A DNA stretch of 64,000 nt, from positions 558,001 to 622,000 of the forward strand of contig NZ_CAHJXO010000002.1 of assembly GCF_903645305.1 (NCBI RefSeq). The letters are read 5' to 3'. Every line of letters begins with the position of its first letter. Position 1 is the first letter of the stretch. Positions 53,180-62,946 of this stretch are shown here, piece by piece. The translations under genes were made by a program, and so were the position numbers. This DNA comes from Corynebacterium sp. Marseille-P4321 (GTDB lineage Bacteria > Actinomycetota > Actinomycetes > Mycobacteriales > Mycobacteriaceae). The notes beneath the pieces were generated by a model. The model worked only from the letters and a program-made list of their open reading frames with translations, was not told where the DNA came from and ran no database searches.

Positions 53180-56100
53180 TTACCCTTCTTCCAGACCGTC
53201 TACGCCGACAACTGCAGCGCTGTTCAGCATGGTTTCTAACTCGGCCGCGTCCGGCAAATCGTTTGGCGAGTACGTTTCACCGGTACGAATGTAGAAGAAT
53301 ACTGCGCGCACCTCACGTTCGTCACCCGCAATCCTCCGCCACGCCTCGCGGTAGACCGCCAGCTGCAGCTTCGCCGATTCCATCGCATCGCGCTTCGGCT
53401 TTTCGCCCGTTTTCCAGTCCACCACGACCCACCCGTCGGGCTCCTCGAACACCGCGTCCATTCGACCACGCACCACAGTGTCACCGAGCGCAAGTTCAAA
53501 GGGGTGCTCAACGTAGGCCGGTGTCCGTTTCGCCCATTCGCTGGTTTCGAAGTTCTCTTTGAGTCGTGCGAGCGTGCCACCGTCGACCTCTGCCTCGTCG
53601 TTGCCGGGTAGCTCGTCTTCCGAAAGCAACGGGCGCGCACCGTAGAACTCCTCGAGCCACTCGTGGAACGCGGTTCCGCGTTTTGCGTACGTGTTCGGCT
53701 TGAACGGCACTGGGCGGCGGGCGCGACGCGCGAACTGAGCCGGGTCGGCACGCAACGCCACAACGTCGGACGCAGTGAGTTCCCCGGGCATGACTACTGC
53801 CACGTCGCCCGACTGAGCGGCGCGGTGTTCTTCGATGAGTGCGGTGGCATCGCGTTCCCACAGCGAAAACAGCTCGCCCTCCGCGAGCGCGGGGAGGTTA
53901 TCGCGTGCCTGCGTTACCGCTTCGGCCGCCGCCAGTTGTGCAGGGTCAGGTGCGAAGTGCGGCCATTGCCCGGTGCGCTCATGCGTGACATTGCTAGGTG
54001 CAGCGTCGTCTTCTGCTTCCTGCACCCCGTCGTCCCACACCACAACGCATCCGGGATCTACCCGGTCTTTCATTGCCTGGAAGTGCTCGTACGGCTCCGC
54101 CTCCCGCTTCCTCCCAGGACGCCTGCGGGATCCGGTGACCAAAAGCTTCTGCGCGGATCGGGTCACTGCGACGTAAAACAGCCGCGCCGACTCTTCAGCG
54201 AGCTCAGCACTCACCTCCTTCTTCCACGCCTCCGTGGCTTTCTCAAACTGAGTGCGGTTTTCCACCTCAGCGAAGAATTCGTAGACATCCGGGTCGCCGA
54301 ACGTCTCGGTTGGCAGGTAGCGCACCCAGGTAAGGAACGTCTCGGTCTTCGAGGTGTACGTATCCGAATCGGCGTGCATCACCGCAACGGTGTCCCATTC
54401 GAGCCCTTTAGCTTTGTGCGCTGTCAAGATCTGCACGCGGTTCTCACGCACCGCGACGTTGCCGGGCGCGAGGCCGTCTTCGTGTTCCCTTGCCAGCTCG
54501 AAGTAGTTCAACAGGGAGTCCAGGCTAGCGCCCGGGTACGCGTCGACTTCCGCGAGCAGGCGGTCGAGGTGCACCGCCCCGGTGTCCGAGGGGCGCGACA
54601 ACACCTCCGTGCGGATCCCGAACACCGCGATGATGTCTGCGAAGAGGTCACTCAAGCGCTTCCCCAGGCTGTGCGTGCGCAACCAGCGCAGCTTGGCCGC
54701 CGCGTCGCGCATGCGCGCGAGCCCTTCCTCGCTGTAGCGCTCCGGCTCGCCCAAGTCCGCCAGCGCATCCGCGAGTCCTTCCGGGCGGTCCGAGTTAGCC
54801 AGGATTTCCTTGGCGCGCTGCGTTAACTCCTCGAGCTGTGACCGCAGGTTGCCCTCGGGGTCCGCTTCGGGGTCGATTGCGCTTTCGGTAGGGCCGCCAG
54901 CCGGCCCACCGCGCAGATTCACCGCCCGGGAAGCGAGCGCGGACAGATCCGCCAAGCCGAGCCCCACAGCGGGGCCACCCAGGATGCGCAGCGCCGCCGC
55001 GGTGTCGTCGGGGCGGACCAGCATCGTTGCAATTGCTACGGTGTCCGCGACCTCGGGCACCTCCAAAAGCCCGGCCAGCCCCACAATCTCGTACGGCACG
55101 CCTCGCGCCTCCAGCGCGGCGGCGAGAAGCGGCGACTGGCGGTTCTTGCGCACCAGGGCTGCCGCCGAAAGTGTCTCGCCCGCCTCCTGTGCGGCGTCGT
55201 ACTCGTCTGCGAGCGCATCGGCCACGAACGCGATCTCCTCGTCCTCGTCCGCGAAGAAGCCGAGCGTCACCCCGCCCTCCGGCGCACCGGGCCGAGCCTC
55301 CAGCGGGGCAACAGCGCGACCATCCCCCGTGCCCAGGATGGTGTCCGACACCCCGTTGGCAAGTTCCAGTACCTGCGGTGGGTTACGCCACGACGTGGTG
55401 AGCTGCTTCTTCTGCGCCGGGCTGCCATCCGCGGCAGGAAAGTCCTCCACAAAAGCCGCCAAGTTTGCGGCGGTTGCCCCGCGCCACCCGTAGATCGCTT
55501 GCATGGGATCGCCCACGGCGGTAACCGTCAGCGACGGGTCCTGCGCGTTGCCGAACAGGCTGCGCAGCAGCACACGCTGCGCATGGGATGTGTCCTGGTA
55601 CTCATCCAGCATGACCACCCGGAACCTGCTGCGTTGGCTCTCCCCCACCACCGCGTGGTCGCGGGCCAACGCTGCAGCGACCGCCATCTGCTCGTTAAAC
55701 GTAACTACCCCGCGGCGACGAAGTTCCGCGTTGAGTTCCTCAACCAGTGGCAGGAAGTTCATGCGCTCTTCCTGCTTGCTGCGCCAGCCTTGCAGCTTCT
55801 GTGTGAACTCCGTCCTGGAGCGAGGCGCGCGCGGATACGACTCTGTCTCCGCGATGAAGTCCCGCGCGTGCTGCGCCACCCACTCCGCGGTAGCAAGCTC
55901 GTTGCCCATCGCGGTGTTGAGCTTCAAAAGGTCCTCGACAACCCCGTTCAACGAAGGGTTGCGCCCTGAATCGGTGATTACCCCACCCGTGTAGTTGTGT
56001 ACGACATCAGTTGCGATGGCGTGCAATTCCGCGTCGGTGATCAACCTCGCGTCGGGTTCTACGGGCACGAGCAGCCCGTATTCGCGGATAAGGTTACCCG

Positions 56101-56488
56101 CGTACGAGTCGTACGTGGACACCGTGGGCGCAATGACCTCCAGATTCGCCGCAAGCTGGCCCGTGGGGTCCAGGCGGCGGATGAGCTCGGTGTTGCTCGC
56201 CAGTGTGGCCAGCCGGTCGCGGATACGTGTGCCCATCTCCTGCGCGGCTTTCCGGGTGAAGGTCAGCCCCAGCACCTCGTCTGGCCTAGCGAAGCCGTTG
56301 GCCACCAGCCACACCACGCGCGCGGCCATCGTCTCCGTCTTGCCCGCGCCAGCACCTGCAACGACGAGCAGCGGCCCCGGATCGGTGCCAATCACCGCAG
56401 CCTGCTGGTCAGTAGGCGGGAACTTCTGACCCAGGTAGCGCGATAACAGTACCGGGTTCATCGGGGTGGGGTTCATCTGCTCAGGCAC
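53180..56488 (-). CDS. adnB: AdnB, motor-nuclease subunit of AdnAB
   Basis: 1102-aa SF1 helicase with a C-terminal RecB-type nuclease; AdnAB resects double-strand breaks in mycobacteria-related bacteria. Walker A AGAGAGKTETMAARV, motif II VMLDEYQDTSHAQRVLL, motif III TAVGDPMQAIYGWRGA and motif VI YVAVTRSAQKLLVTGSRR are all intact, so this is a functional motor. The nuclease site is GRMDAVFEEPDGWVVVDWKT. The start is GTG 56488, overlapping adnA by 8 nt, or ATG 56476. Confidence 0.92.
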   Translation of the reverse strand: MPEQMNPTPMNPVLLSRYLGQKFPPTDQQAAVIGTDPGPLLVVAGAGAGKTETMAARVVWLVANGFARPDEVLGLTFTRKAAQEMGTRIRDRLATLASNTELIRRLDPTGQLAANLEVIAPTVSTYDSYAGNLIREYGLLVPVEPDARLITDAELHAIATDVVHNYTGGVITDSGRNPSLNGVVEDLLKLNTAMGNELATAEWVAQHARDFIAETESYPRAPRSRTEFTQKLQGWRSKQEERMNFLPLVEELNAELRRRGVVTFNEQMAVAAALARDHAVVGESQRSRFRVVMLDEYQDTSHAQRVLLRSLFGNAQDPSLTVTAVGDPMQAIYGWRGATAANLAAFVEDFPAADGSPAQKKQLTTSWRNPPQVLELANGVSDTILGTGDGRAVAPLEARPGAPEGGVTLGFFADEDEEIAFVADALADEYDAAQEAGETLSAAALVRKNRQSPLLAAALEARGVPYEIVGLAGLLEVPEVADTVAIATMLVRPDDTAAALRILGGPAVGLGLADLSALASRAVNLRGGPAGGPTESAIDPEADPEGNLRSQLEELTQRAKEILANSDRPEGLADALADLGEPERYSEEGLARMRDAAAKLRWLRTHSLGKRLSDLFADIIAVFGIRTEVLSRPSDTGAVHLDRLLAEVDAYPGASLDSLLNYFELAREHEDGLAPGNVAVRENRVQILTAHKAKGLEWDTVAVMHADSDTYTSKTETFLTWVRYLPTETFGDPDVYEFFAEVENRTQFEKATEAWKKEVSAELAEESARLFYVAVTRSAQKLLVTGSRRRPGRKREAEPYEHFQAMKDRVDPGCVVVWDDGVQEAEDDAAPSNVTHERTGQWPHFAPDPAQLAAAEAVTQARDNLPALAEGELFSLWERDATALIEEHRAAQSGDVAVVMPGELTASDVVALRADPAQFARRARRPVPFKPNTYAKRGTAFHEWLEEFYGARPLLSEDELPGNDEAEVDGGTLARLKENFETSEWAKRTPAYVEHPFELALGDTVVRGRMDAVFEEPDGWVVVDWKTGEKPKRDAMESAKLQLAVYREAWRRIAGDEREVRAVFFYIRTGETYSPNDLPDAAELETMLNSAAVVGVDGLEEG

Positions 56489-59400
56489 GGTGGATCACCT
56501 CTCCTTGAGGCTGGACGGGGCACAGCGCACGCACGGCGCAGTGGTCGCAGTGGGGGCCGGTGGTGGCTCGCAGTTCGGGGCCGGACATTTGTTCCGGCAG
56601 GTCGTCGATAAGCTCAGCGAACGCATCGAGCGCTTCTTTGTCCTTCGGCGCCTGCTCGAGCGTGGTCAACCGCTTCTTCGCGTTGTTCGGATACACCAGC
56701 ATCGCACCACCGACTTCGAGGGGATTAGCACTGGCGCTGACCACCCGGCCCGCGTTTAGCGATCCACGCGACAGCGCGAGCTGGTACGCGGCAAGCTGAG
56801 GGTTGTTTTGAGTCTCGGCGGCGGTGGGGGCGGATGCACCCGTCTTCAGGTCGACAACATGCACCGCGCCGCTGTCCTCGCGCTCAAGCCTGTCCAGGCG
56901 ACCGCGGATTCGTACCTTCGGGCTGACCTGCACGTCAACATCCGTCTCCACAGCGACCTGCTCAAACGTTCCGCGGGTGGAGTCGAGCCACGTGCGGGCA
57001 CGCTCGAGCATCGCGGTGAAATCCTCGACGTCGCGTCGTTGCTTCCACGCCGGCGCGTCGCTCGCGGCCTCCCTCGCGGCCACGGTAGCTCGCAGCGCTT
57101 CGTCCGGGTCCACTCCGCGCCCGAGCGCTTCGAAGTACGCGTGCGCCATCGCGCCGTGCACCATCTGCATCGTCTCGTCCAAACCAGTCATCCGCTCCAG
57201 CACAGCGCGCATCGGGCATTCGAGCAGCGACTCAATCCGCGAGGGAGAGAGGGTCTTGCGCACCGAAAGCGCCTCGCTTGTCGACGCTTCCGTGGTGGAC
57301 CACCACTGCAAAGGATCCGCACCGAGCACCCCGGCGTCCGCAAGCCGCGCCAGTTGACGCGCTGCCTGCGCACGGGTGGCCTCCGAAGACTCCGGGTCCG
57401 TCAACGCGCGGCGGAACTCGGCGATGATGTCGTCGTGTGCGAGCACCCGCACCAAAGCGACATCCTCGTCTGCTGCCGCTTCCTCCGAAGGCGTTCCCGC
57501 CACGCACACCGCCTCAGGTGCAATCCCATACTCCGCGCAGAACTCTTCGACGAATCTGGAGGGCTGGGCGACCTCATCGCCTTCTTCGCCGTCAATGGCT
57601 GTAACCACGAGTTCCTCGGTCGCCCTGCTTGTCGCAAGCTTGAACAGGCGCCGTTCCTCCACCAAGCGCTCGGCGACCCGGGCAACCGGCACAGCGGGAT
57701 CCACATCGCGGTCGATGAGATCCACCAGGTCTTCCTGCCGGAAGATTGACCCGGTCTCCCCCAGACTCGGCCAGGTCAGTTCCTGCACCCCGGCCACCAC
57801 CACGCGTTTGTACTCGCGGCCCGCCGCCCCGTGCGCGGTGAGCAGCGCCACCGCCTCGGGCGTCGCGGTACGCCGATCACGCACGCCGGTGGGCAGTTCC
57901 TGCTCAGCAACGGACGCAACGAAGGATTCGATGCCCGACGTCGGCCTTCGCTCGGTGTAGTCGCCCGCCGCGTCAAACAGCGCCATCACAGCGTCCAAGT
58001 CGCGGTCCGCCTGGGAGCCGGTGGCACCTCCGCGCAGCGCGGCTGCGAGCAGGCGGTTGGATAGCCCCGTCGCGTTCCACAGCGCCCAAAGCACTTCCTC
58101 GACACTGCCGTCCGCGTCACGCGCGCTTCGACCCGCCTCGAGTACGCCGCGGACGCGGTGCAGGATGTCCAGCTCGCGGTCGGTGAGCACGGTGCCGAAT
58201 TCCGGCAGCGCCCCAGGCTCCACCAGCAAACCACGCAGCGTCTCGTCGGCGCGTGCATCTGGCTGCCAACGGCGCAAGCCTCGCATCAGCCGGCGTAGCG
58301 TCACCGGGTCTGCCCCGCCCACCGGCCCAAGCAGTAGGTCGCGCCATTGCGCAGGTGTGAGTTCCTCGTACAGCGCCCGCATCCCTAATAGCAGTGAGGC
58401 GACGATGCGTTGCTCGCTCAGCACCAAGTCCGTGGGGTTGAGCGCCACCGGAACCCCGGCCTGCAGCAGCGCCCGGCGCACCGGCTCCACCAGCGGGGTG
58501 GAGCGAACGACCACCGCCATGTCGCGAAACGCCACCCCTTCCTCGAAGTGAGCGCGGCGCAGCAGGTCGGTGACAGCCGCAAGTTCGGCGCCAGAATCCG
58601 GCGCGATCGCAGCACGGCGGCGCGGTGTTCGCCGCGTCGCCCCCAGGTCAATCACCTCGTGCAGCATGCCCGCCATATCGCGGAAAAAGGCTGGTGACGC
58701 ACCACGGAACCGGAACACCGACTGCTCTATGTCGCCGCCCACAACTGCCAAGTCGGCCTGCCGAAGCAACCGAGCGACCAACGTGGCGGAGGCCGGCGCG
58801 AGGTGCTGCGCATCGTCCACAATCACGGTGTGCCACCGGCGCGGCAGCGGAACTTCGCTGGCCGCAGCAATGAGCTCTGACGCAGAGAGACGATGCGCAC
58901 CGGAAATAGCCATCACCTGCTGGTACTCGCGCAGAAAATCGCCGGAGGCCGACCACACGTCAATACCGTGGCGCTCCCCCAATTCCCGCAAGTCGTCCGG
59001 CCCTAGTCCACGCTCCACCGCGCGCAGCAGAAAGTCGCGCAATTGGCGTGCGAACCCCACCAGCGGCATCGCCGGACGCAGGTCCTCAGGCCACGTGCCA
59101 CGGCCGTCCTCCACCTGCCCGTGTAGCAGCTGACGAATCACGGCGTCCTGTTCCGCACCGGAAATCAGGCGGATCTCCTGGTCCAAGTGATTACGCAAAA
59201 TGGCGAAGGCCAACGAGTGCACGGACCTCACCATCGGCTCGTCCGAGACAAAACCGGTTGCGGCCAGCCGCTCAGACAGCTCGCCGCGCAGCCTGGCACC
59301 GGACTCCTTCGAGTCCGTGAGCACCACGATGCCGCCCGGATCGCTGTCTTGGTGGCGCAGCGCGGCGGCCACTGCGGTGTCGATGAGGAAACTGCTTACC

Positions 59401-59552
59401 CCCGAACCCGCCTCGCCCGTAACCTTGAACGTGCCGGTTGTTGGCAGCTCAACGTCCCATTCACGCGGCGCCGAAACTCTGGGGCGGGCTGTCAGGTACG
59501 CCTTCGGCTCGTAAACTTCGGGCGGCGTGGCGGGGGGTGTGGAGCGTTGCAT
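56481..59552 (-). CDS. adnA: AdnA, partner subunit of AdnAB
   Basis: 1023-aa helicase-nuclease subunit. The N-terminal nucleotide loop reads TGEAGSGVSSFLIDTA, lacking the Walker A lysine, so the motor is probably weak or inactive, while the C-terminal nuclease (GRLDRLEREDSGAVHVVDLK) is intact. An iron-sulfur cluster is suggested by ECPMRAVLERM and the terminal HCDHCAVRALC pattern. ATG 59552 is chosen, TTG 59558 being possible. It precedes adnB with overlap, as in Rv3202c-Rv3201c. Confidence 0.9.
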   Translation of the reverse strand: MQRSTPPATPPEVYEPKAYLTARPRVSAPREWDVELPTTGTFKVTGEAGSGVSSFLIDTAVAAALRHQDSDPGGIVVLTDSKESGARLRGELSERLAATGFVSDEPMVRSVHSLAFAILRNHLDQEIRLISGAEQDAVIRQLLHGQVEDGRGTWPEDLRPAMPLVGFARQLRDFLLRAVERGLGPDDLRELGERHGIDVWSASGDFLREYQQVMAISGAHRLSASELIAAASEVPLPRRWHTVIVDDAQHLAPASATLVARLLRQADLAVVGGDIEQSVFRFRGASPAFFRDMAGMLHEVIDLGATRRTPRRRAAIAPDSGAELAAVTDLLRRAHFEEGVAFRDMAVVVRSTPLVEPVRRALLQAGVPVALNPTDLVLSEQRIVASLLLGMRALYEELTPAQWRDLLLGPVGGADPVTLRRLMRGLRRWQPDARADETLRGLLVEPGALPEFGTVLTDRELDILHRVRGVLEAGRSARDADGSVEEVLWALWNATGLSNRLLAAALRGGATGSQADRDLDAVMALFDAAGDYTERRPTSGIESFVASVAEQELPTGVRDRRTATPEAVALLTAHGAAGREYKRVVVAGVQELTWPSLGETGSIFRQEDLVDLIDRDVDPAVPVARVAERLVEERRLFKLATSRATEELVVTAIDGEEGDEVAQPSRFVEEFCAEYGIAPEAVCVAGTPSEEAAADEDVALVRVLAHDDIIAEFRRALTDPESSEATRAQAARQLARLADAGVLGADPLQWWSTTEASTSEALSVRKTLSPSRIESLLECPMRAVLERMTGLDETMQMVHGAMAHAYFEALGRGVDPDEALRATVAAREAASDAPAWKQRRDVEDFTAMLERARTWLDSTRGTFEQVAVETDVDVQVSPKVRIRGRLDRLEREDSGAVHVVDLKTGASAPTAAETQNNPQLAAYQLALSRGSLNAGRVVSASANPLEVGGAMLVYPNNAKKRLTTLEQAPKDKEALDAFAELIDDLPEQMSGPELRATTGPHCDHCAVRALCPVQPQGEVIHRA

Positions 59553-59570
59553 GGCCAAGAGTTTGCCAGA

Positions 59571-60287
59571 CTACGACGACACGATCGCGCGTACCCGCTC
59601 AAAATTCGCACTTACGTTCGTATCCGCCCCGGAATACGTGGCTTCACGCTGCGCGAGCGCCCGCTTCGCCAGCTCGCGCAGGCCCTGAATATGCGCCCAC
59701 CGATCAACCACAGCATTATCGACGGCTCCCGCGAGCAAACCGTCCACCATCACCAACGCCGCGGTGTATCCCCGCGGGCGCAAGGCTGTAGACGGCGCGA
59801 GTTCAGTCAACGCCGGCGGCGCGTCCCCGTCGAAAAGCACATGCGCACCAAAAACAAGGTGCGCGACCACATCGCCTGCGCGTGGTTCGTAGCCCTTCCA
59901 CACCTCGTGGTCGGCGCGCGCCACGACCTCGTTGCGGGCGACCGCGGGCGCAGTAAAGCCAGCCATGGCCTCGTCGTATGCGCAGGCGGCCGCCATCAGC
60001 TCGTCGATACGCGCACGCGGGCGACCCGATACGAACTCGCTGGCCTTGAACCCACCCACGATGAGCCGACCGTCTGTCGCCCGCACCGGGCGTGACACAC
60101 GCAGCGCCACCTCGGGCGGCACCATCTTCTCGCGCACCTTGCCGGACCACGCGGACGTTTCGCTAGCCCGCGAGATCACCACTCGCCCGTAACGCGCACT
60201 ACCACCCCACGCGCGCGGCAGAGTTTCCCCCGCCGCGTCTTCGAGCTGGAACGCGGAGAGCACATGAGCAGGAACGATCACTTGCAC
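59571..60287 (-). CDS. TIGR02569 family protein
   Basis: 238-aa soluble protein of an actinobacterial family of unknown function (Rv3205c-like), found next to UvrD-like helicase genes. Conserved segments are GRVVISRASETSAWSGKVRE, RATDGRLIVGGFKASEFV, GYTAALVMVDGLLAGAVDNA and DRWAHIQGLRELAKRAL. GTG 60287 lies 6 nt after the upstream stop. No catalytic motif is obvious. It could be a member of a weakly related kinase-like fold, but I cannot support this. Confidence 0.82.
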   Translation of the reverse strand: MQVIVPAHVLSAFQLEDAAGETLPRAWGGSARYGRVVISRASETSAWSGKVREKMVPPEVALRVSRPVRATDGRLIVGGFKASEFVSGRPRARIDELMAAACAYDEAMAGFTAPAVARNEVVARADHEVWKGYEPRAGDVVAHLVFGAHVLFDGDAPPALTELAPSTALRPRGYTAALVMVDGLLAGAVDNAVVDRWAHIQGLRELAKRALAQREATYSGADTNVSANFERVRAIVSS

Positions 60288-60292
60288 CCCGC

Positions 60293-61291
60293 TTAGAGCA
60301 CCGCCGGGCGCGGGTACGGCCACGGGTTCGGGCGGCAGGTGTCCGGGTTATCCGGGTAGCTGTCCTCCGGATTCATCTCGCGCAGCTGATTGTTGTTCAG
60401 GCTAAGCGTCTGCTGCATCATGATCGGCGCGAGCGCGTTCGGTTCCGGGCACGGCTCGTGCTCAGCGAATCCGAGCGCGTGGCCCACCTCGTGATTGATC
60501 ACGTACTGGCGGTACGAGCCGATGTCTCCCTGGTACGGCGCGGCGCCCCGGACCCAGCGGGACTCGTTAATCAAGATGAGGTCGTCGCCCGTCGCCGCCG
60601 TCCGGCAGCTCGTCTCGGTGCCAAGCGCCGCGCCGCAGTACTCGGCGGTGGTGTCGAGGGAGGTCAGACGAATGCGCAACGTCGGATCGTCGTCCGCCGC
60701 GACGTGCTCGAAACGGAACCGCGGATCGTTGGTCCAACCCCGCGGATCGCTCAGCGTAGCGTCAACCATCGTGGCGAACGCCTGATCGCCGCCGTAGCCA
60801 GAGGTATCCACGCCGTGTTCAACCTCCACGATGTAGCGCACCACCATCTCGGTACCCTGGCCCGCGGCTGCGCCGGGGACGCCAACCTCATAGAAGGTCC
60901 CCTCGCCGGTGGTGGTGTACGGCCCCCCTGGTGGCAGGTCATGCGGATCAAACTCGCCCTCTGCGATTTTCGCGGGCTCGAGCTTCGGCTCCTCAACCTC
61001 TTCGGCAGGCTCAGCAGCGTGGGTGTCTGCCGCCACCTCGATGACCTGGTCATCGGGGTTCTGCACCATGTTTATTAGGACAAACACGGTGATTACGGCA
61101 AGCACGGGTATGGCGTAGGCCCGCCACCCGTATTCACGGGCGAACACGACCAAGCGCCCCTCGTCCTCAGACCGAGTTTCGCCGCTCGCCTCCTGCTCGG
61201 CCTCCAAGTCCCAGGCATCCAGCCAACGCCCGAAATCTTCGTCCGAATCTGCACTGTGCCTGCCTGGCCCGCCTGCCTGCCGTTGCACCAT
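60293..61291 (-). CDS. DUF3152 membrane-anchored zincin-like protease
   Basis: 332-aa protein: an acidic cytoplasmic start, one membrane helix (~60-76, YAIPVLAVITVFVLINM), a Glu/Pro/Ala-rich linker and an extracytoplasmic domain with the metzincin-like motif HEVGHALGFAEH (267-278). Cysteine pairs (YCGA/SCRT and PCPEP/TCRP) suit an exported domain. Corresponds to Rv3207c; substrate unknown. The start ATG 61291 lies 11 nt after the DUF3107 stop, so the two form an operon with TIGR02569. Confidence 0.88.
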   Translation of the reverse strand: MVQRQAGGPGRHSADSDEDFGRWLDAWDLEAEQEASGETRSEDEGRLVVFAREYGWRAYAIPVLAVITVFVLINMVQNPDDQVIEVAADTHAAEPAEEVEEPKLEPAKIAEGEFDPHDLPPGGPYTTTGEGTFYEVGVPGAAAGQGTEMVVRYIVEVEHGVDTSGYGGDQAFATMVDATLSDPRGWTNDPRFRFEHVAADDDPTLRIRLTSLDTTAEYCGAALGTETSCRTAATGDDLILINESRWVRGAAPYQGDIGSYRQYVINHEVGHALGFAEHEPCPEPNALAPIMMQQTLSLNNNQLREMNPEDSYPDNPDTCRPNPWPYPRPAVL

Positions 61292-61302
61292 AAATACGTA
61301 AT

Positions 61303-61527
61303 TTATCGCATGAACCCGACGGTACGGGAAGCAGCGGTGCCCTGCTCGACGTAGGTGATGCGGTCGGTGCGGATCAGGTACTGGTTACCTTTGTCGTCCT
61401 CCAGCTTCAGCGTGGCGTTTCCGCCGTCGATCGCCTGCTCAACCGTGGCGATGATGTCTTCCTGGCCCTCCGGCAGCTTGATTACCAATTCGCGGGGGCT
61501 GTCTGCCAGACCAATCTTGATGTCCAT
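61303..61527 (-). CDS. DUF3107 family protein (TB9.4-like)
   Basis: 74-aa acidic soluble protein matching mycobacterial Rv3208A (TB9.4): MDIKIGLADSPRELVIKLPE at the start, then KLEDDKGNQYLIRTDRITYV and a terminal TVGFMR. Function unknown. ATG 61527 is chosen; an in-frame GTG at 61539 lies too close to the AAGGA site. It is divergent from rhlE. Confidence 0.88.
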   Translation of the reverse strand: MDIKIGLADSPRELVIKLPEGQEDIIATVEQAIDGGNATLKLEDDKGNQYLIRTDRITYVEQGTAASRTVGFMR

Positions 61528-61608
61528 GCTGCGGATCACTGTCCTTTTCTCTTCTCTCGGCTCTTTCGCAATGGTCCTATTGTAACGACCGGCCGCTAGG
61601 ATGAGGTC

Positions 61609-62946
61609 GTGTCCTATGCAGCTGAGAGCGAACACGACCGCACGAAAGACGCCGCCCCGCCCACCTTCGAGGAGCTGGGGGTCGCGGCCGAGATTGTGGA
61701 CGCGCTGCGCGAACGCGGCATTGAACGGACGTTTTCCATCCAAGAGCTCACACTGCCCCTCGCGCTTGCGGGCCGCGACATCATCGGCCAGGCGCGCACA
61801 GGAATGGGCAAGACCTACGGCTTCGGTGTTCCGCTGATTGACAGGGTGTTCGACGACGGTGATATCGCCGAGCTGGACGGAACCCCGCGGGCACTGGTGG
61901 TGGTTCCCACGCGCGAGCTCGCGGTGCAGGTCGGTGAGGATTTTCAACATGCCGCCGCCCACACCCCGGTGCGTTCCACCACGATTTACGGCGGCCGGCC
62001 GTACGAGGAGCAGATTGAGGCGCTTGATGAGGGCGTGGACGTGGTGGTGGGCACCCCGGGCCGGCTCATCGACTTGTACAACCGCGGGAACCTGCGCCTC
62101 AACCAGGTAGCGATCCTGGTCCTCGACGAGGCGGACGAGATGCTGGACATGGGCTTCCTTCCCGACATAGAGAAGCTGTGGGAAGCGCTTCCCAACCACG
62201 TGCAGTCCATGCTGTTTTCAGCCACCATGCCGGGCCCGATTCTTTCGCTGGCACGGGAGAAGATGCGCCACCCAGTGCACATCCGGGCGGAGGCCGGCGA
62301 TGAGGCGCAGACGCACGAAACCACCCGTCAGGTTGCGTTCAAGTCACACCGCATGGACAAACCGGAGATCATCGCTCGCGCGCTGCAGGCTCCAGGCCGC
62401 GGTCGCACCATTATTTTTTCGCGCACAAAGCGCTCGGCAGGAGAGCTTGCGGAGGATTTGGCGCAGCGCGGGTTCGCAGTCGGTGCGGTGCACGGCGACC
62501 TCGGGCAAAGTGCGCGCGAGGCGGCGCTTGAAGCTTTTCGACGAGGCGACGTGGACATCTTGGTCGCCACCGATGTGGCAGCACGCGGCATCGATGTGGA
62601 CGACGTGACCCACGTAATCAATTTCCAGACACCGGACGACCCCATGACGTACGTCCACCGCATCGGCCGCACCGGACGGGCGGGCCGCGAGGGCACCGCC
62701 ATCACGCTGGTGGGCTACGACGAGACGCTCAAGTGGGACATGATCAATACCGATCTCAAACTGGGCAAACCGGAGCTTCCGGAGTGGTTCTCCACCTCAC
62801 CGGAGCTCTACCGCGAACTGGGCATCCCGGAGTCGGCCTCTGCGCGCGTCGGGGCCCCGCGTAAAGTGCTTGGCAGCAAACCCGCGGGCGGCCGCCGCTC
62901 CCGCGGAGAGAGCAACAGGAAGTCTTCTGGAAGGAGGCGGCGTTGA
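61609..62946 (+). CDS. rhlE: DEAD-box RNA helicase (RhlE-like)
   Basis: 445-aa ATP-dependent RNA helicase, with Walker A ARTGMGKT (62-69), PTRELA, GTPGR, DEAD (173-176), SAT (204-206), FSRTKRSA, ATDVAARGID and HRIGRTGRAG all present. A basic Arg/Gly/Ser-rich tail follows for RNA binding. It probably works in ribosome assembly or RNA decay and corresponds to Rv3211. GTG 61609 lies 6 nt after TAGGAT, so the transcript may be leaderless. It overlaps the following gene by 4 nt. Confidence 0.95.
   Translation: MSYAAESEHDRTKDAAPPTFEELGVAAEIVDALRERGIERTFSIQELTLPLALAGRDIIGQARTGMGKTYGFGVPLIDRVFDDGDIAELDGTPRALVVVPTRELAVQVGEDFQHAAAHTPVRSTTIYGGRPYEEQIEALDEGVDVVVGTPGRLIDLYNRGNLRLNQVAILVLDEADEMLDMGFLPDIEKLWEALPNHVQSMLFSATMPGPILSLAREKMRHPVHIRAEAGDEAQTHETTRQVAFKSHRMDKPEIIARALQAPGRGRTIIFSRTKRSAGELAEDLAQRGFAVGAVHGDLGQSAREAALEAFRRGDVDILVATDVAARGIDVDDVTHVINFQTPDDPMTYVHRIGRTGRAGREGTAITLVGYDETLKWDMINTDLKLGKPELPEWFSTSPELYRELGIPESASARVGAPRKVLGSKPAGGRRSRGESNRKSSGRRRR

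Noticed and set aside
53663..54826. 387-codon plus-strand frame within adnB
   Set aside because: Antisense to a gene with complete helicase motifs; no start signal or domain.
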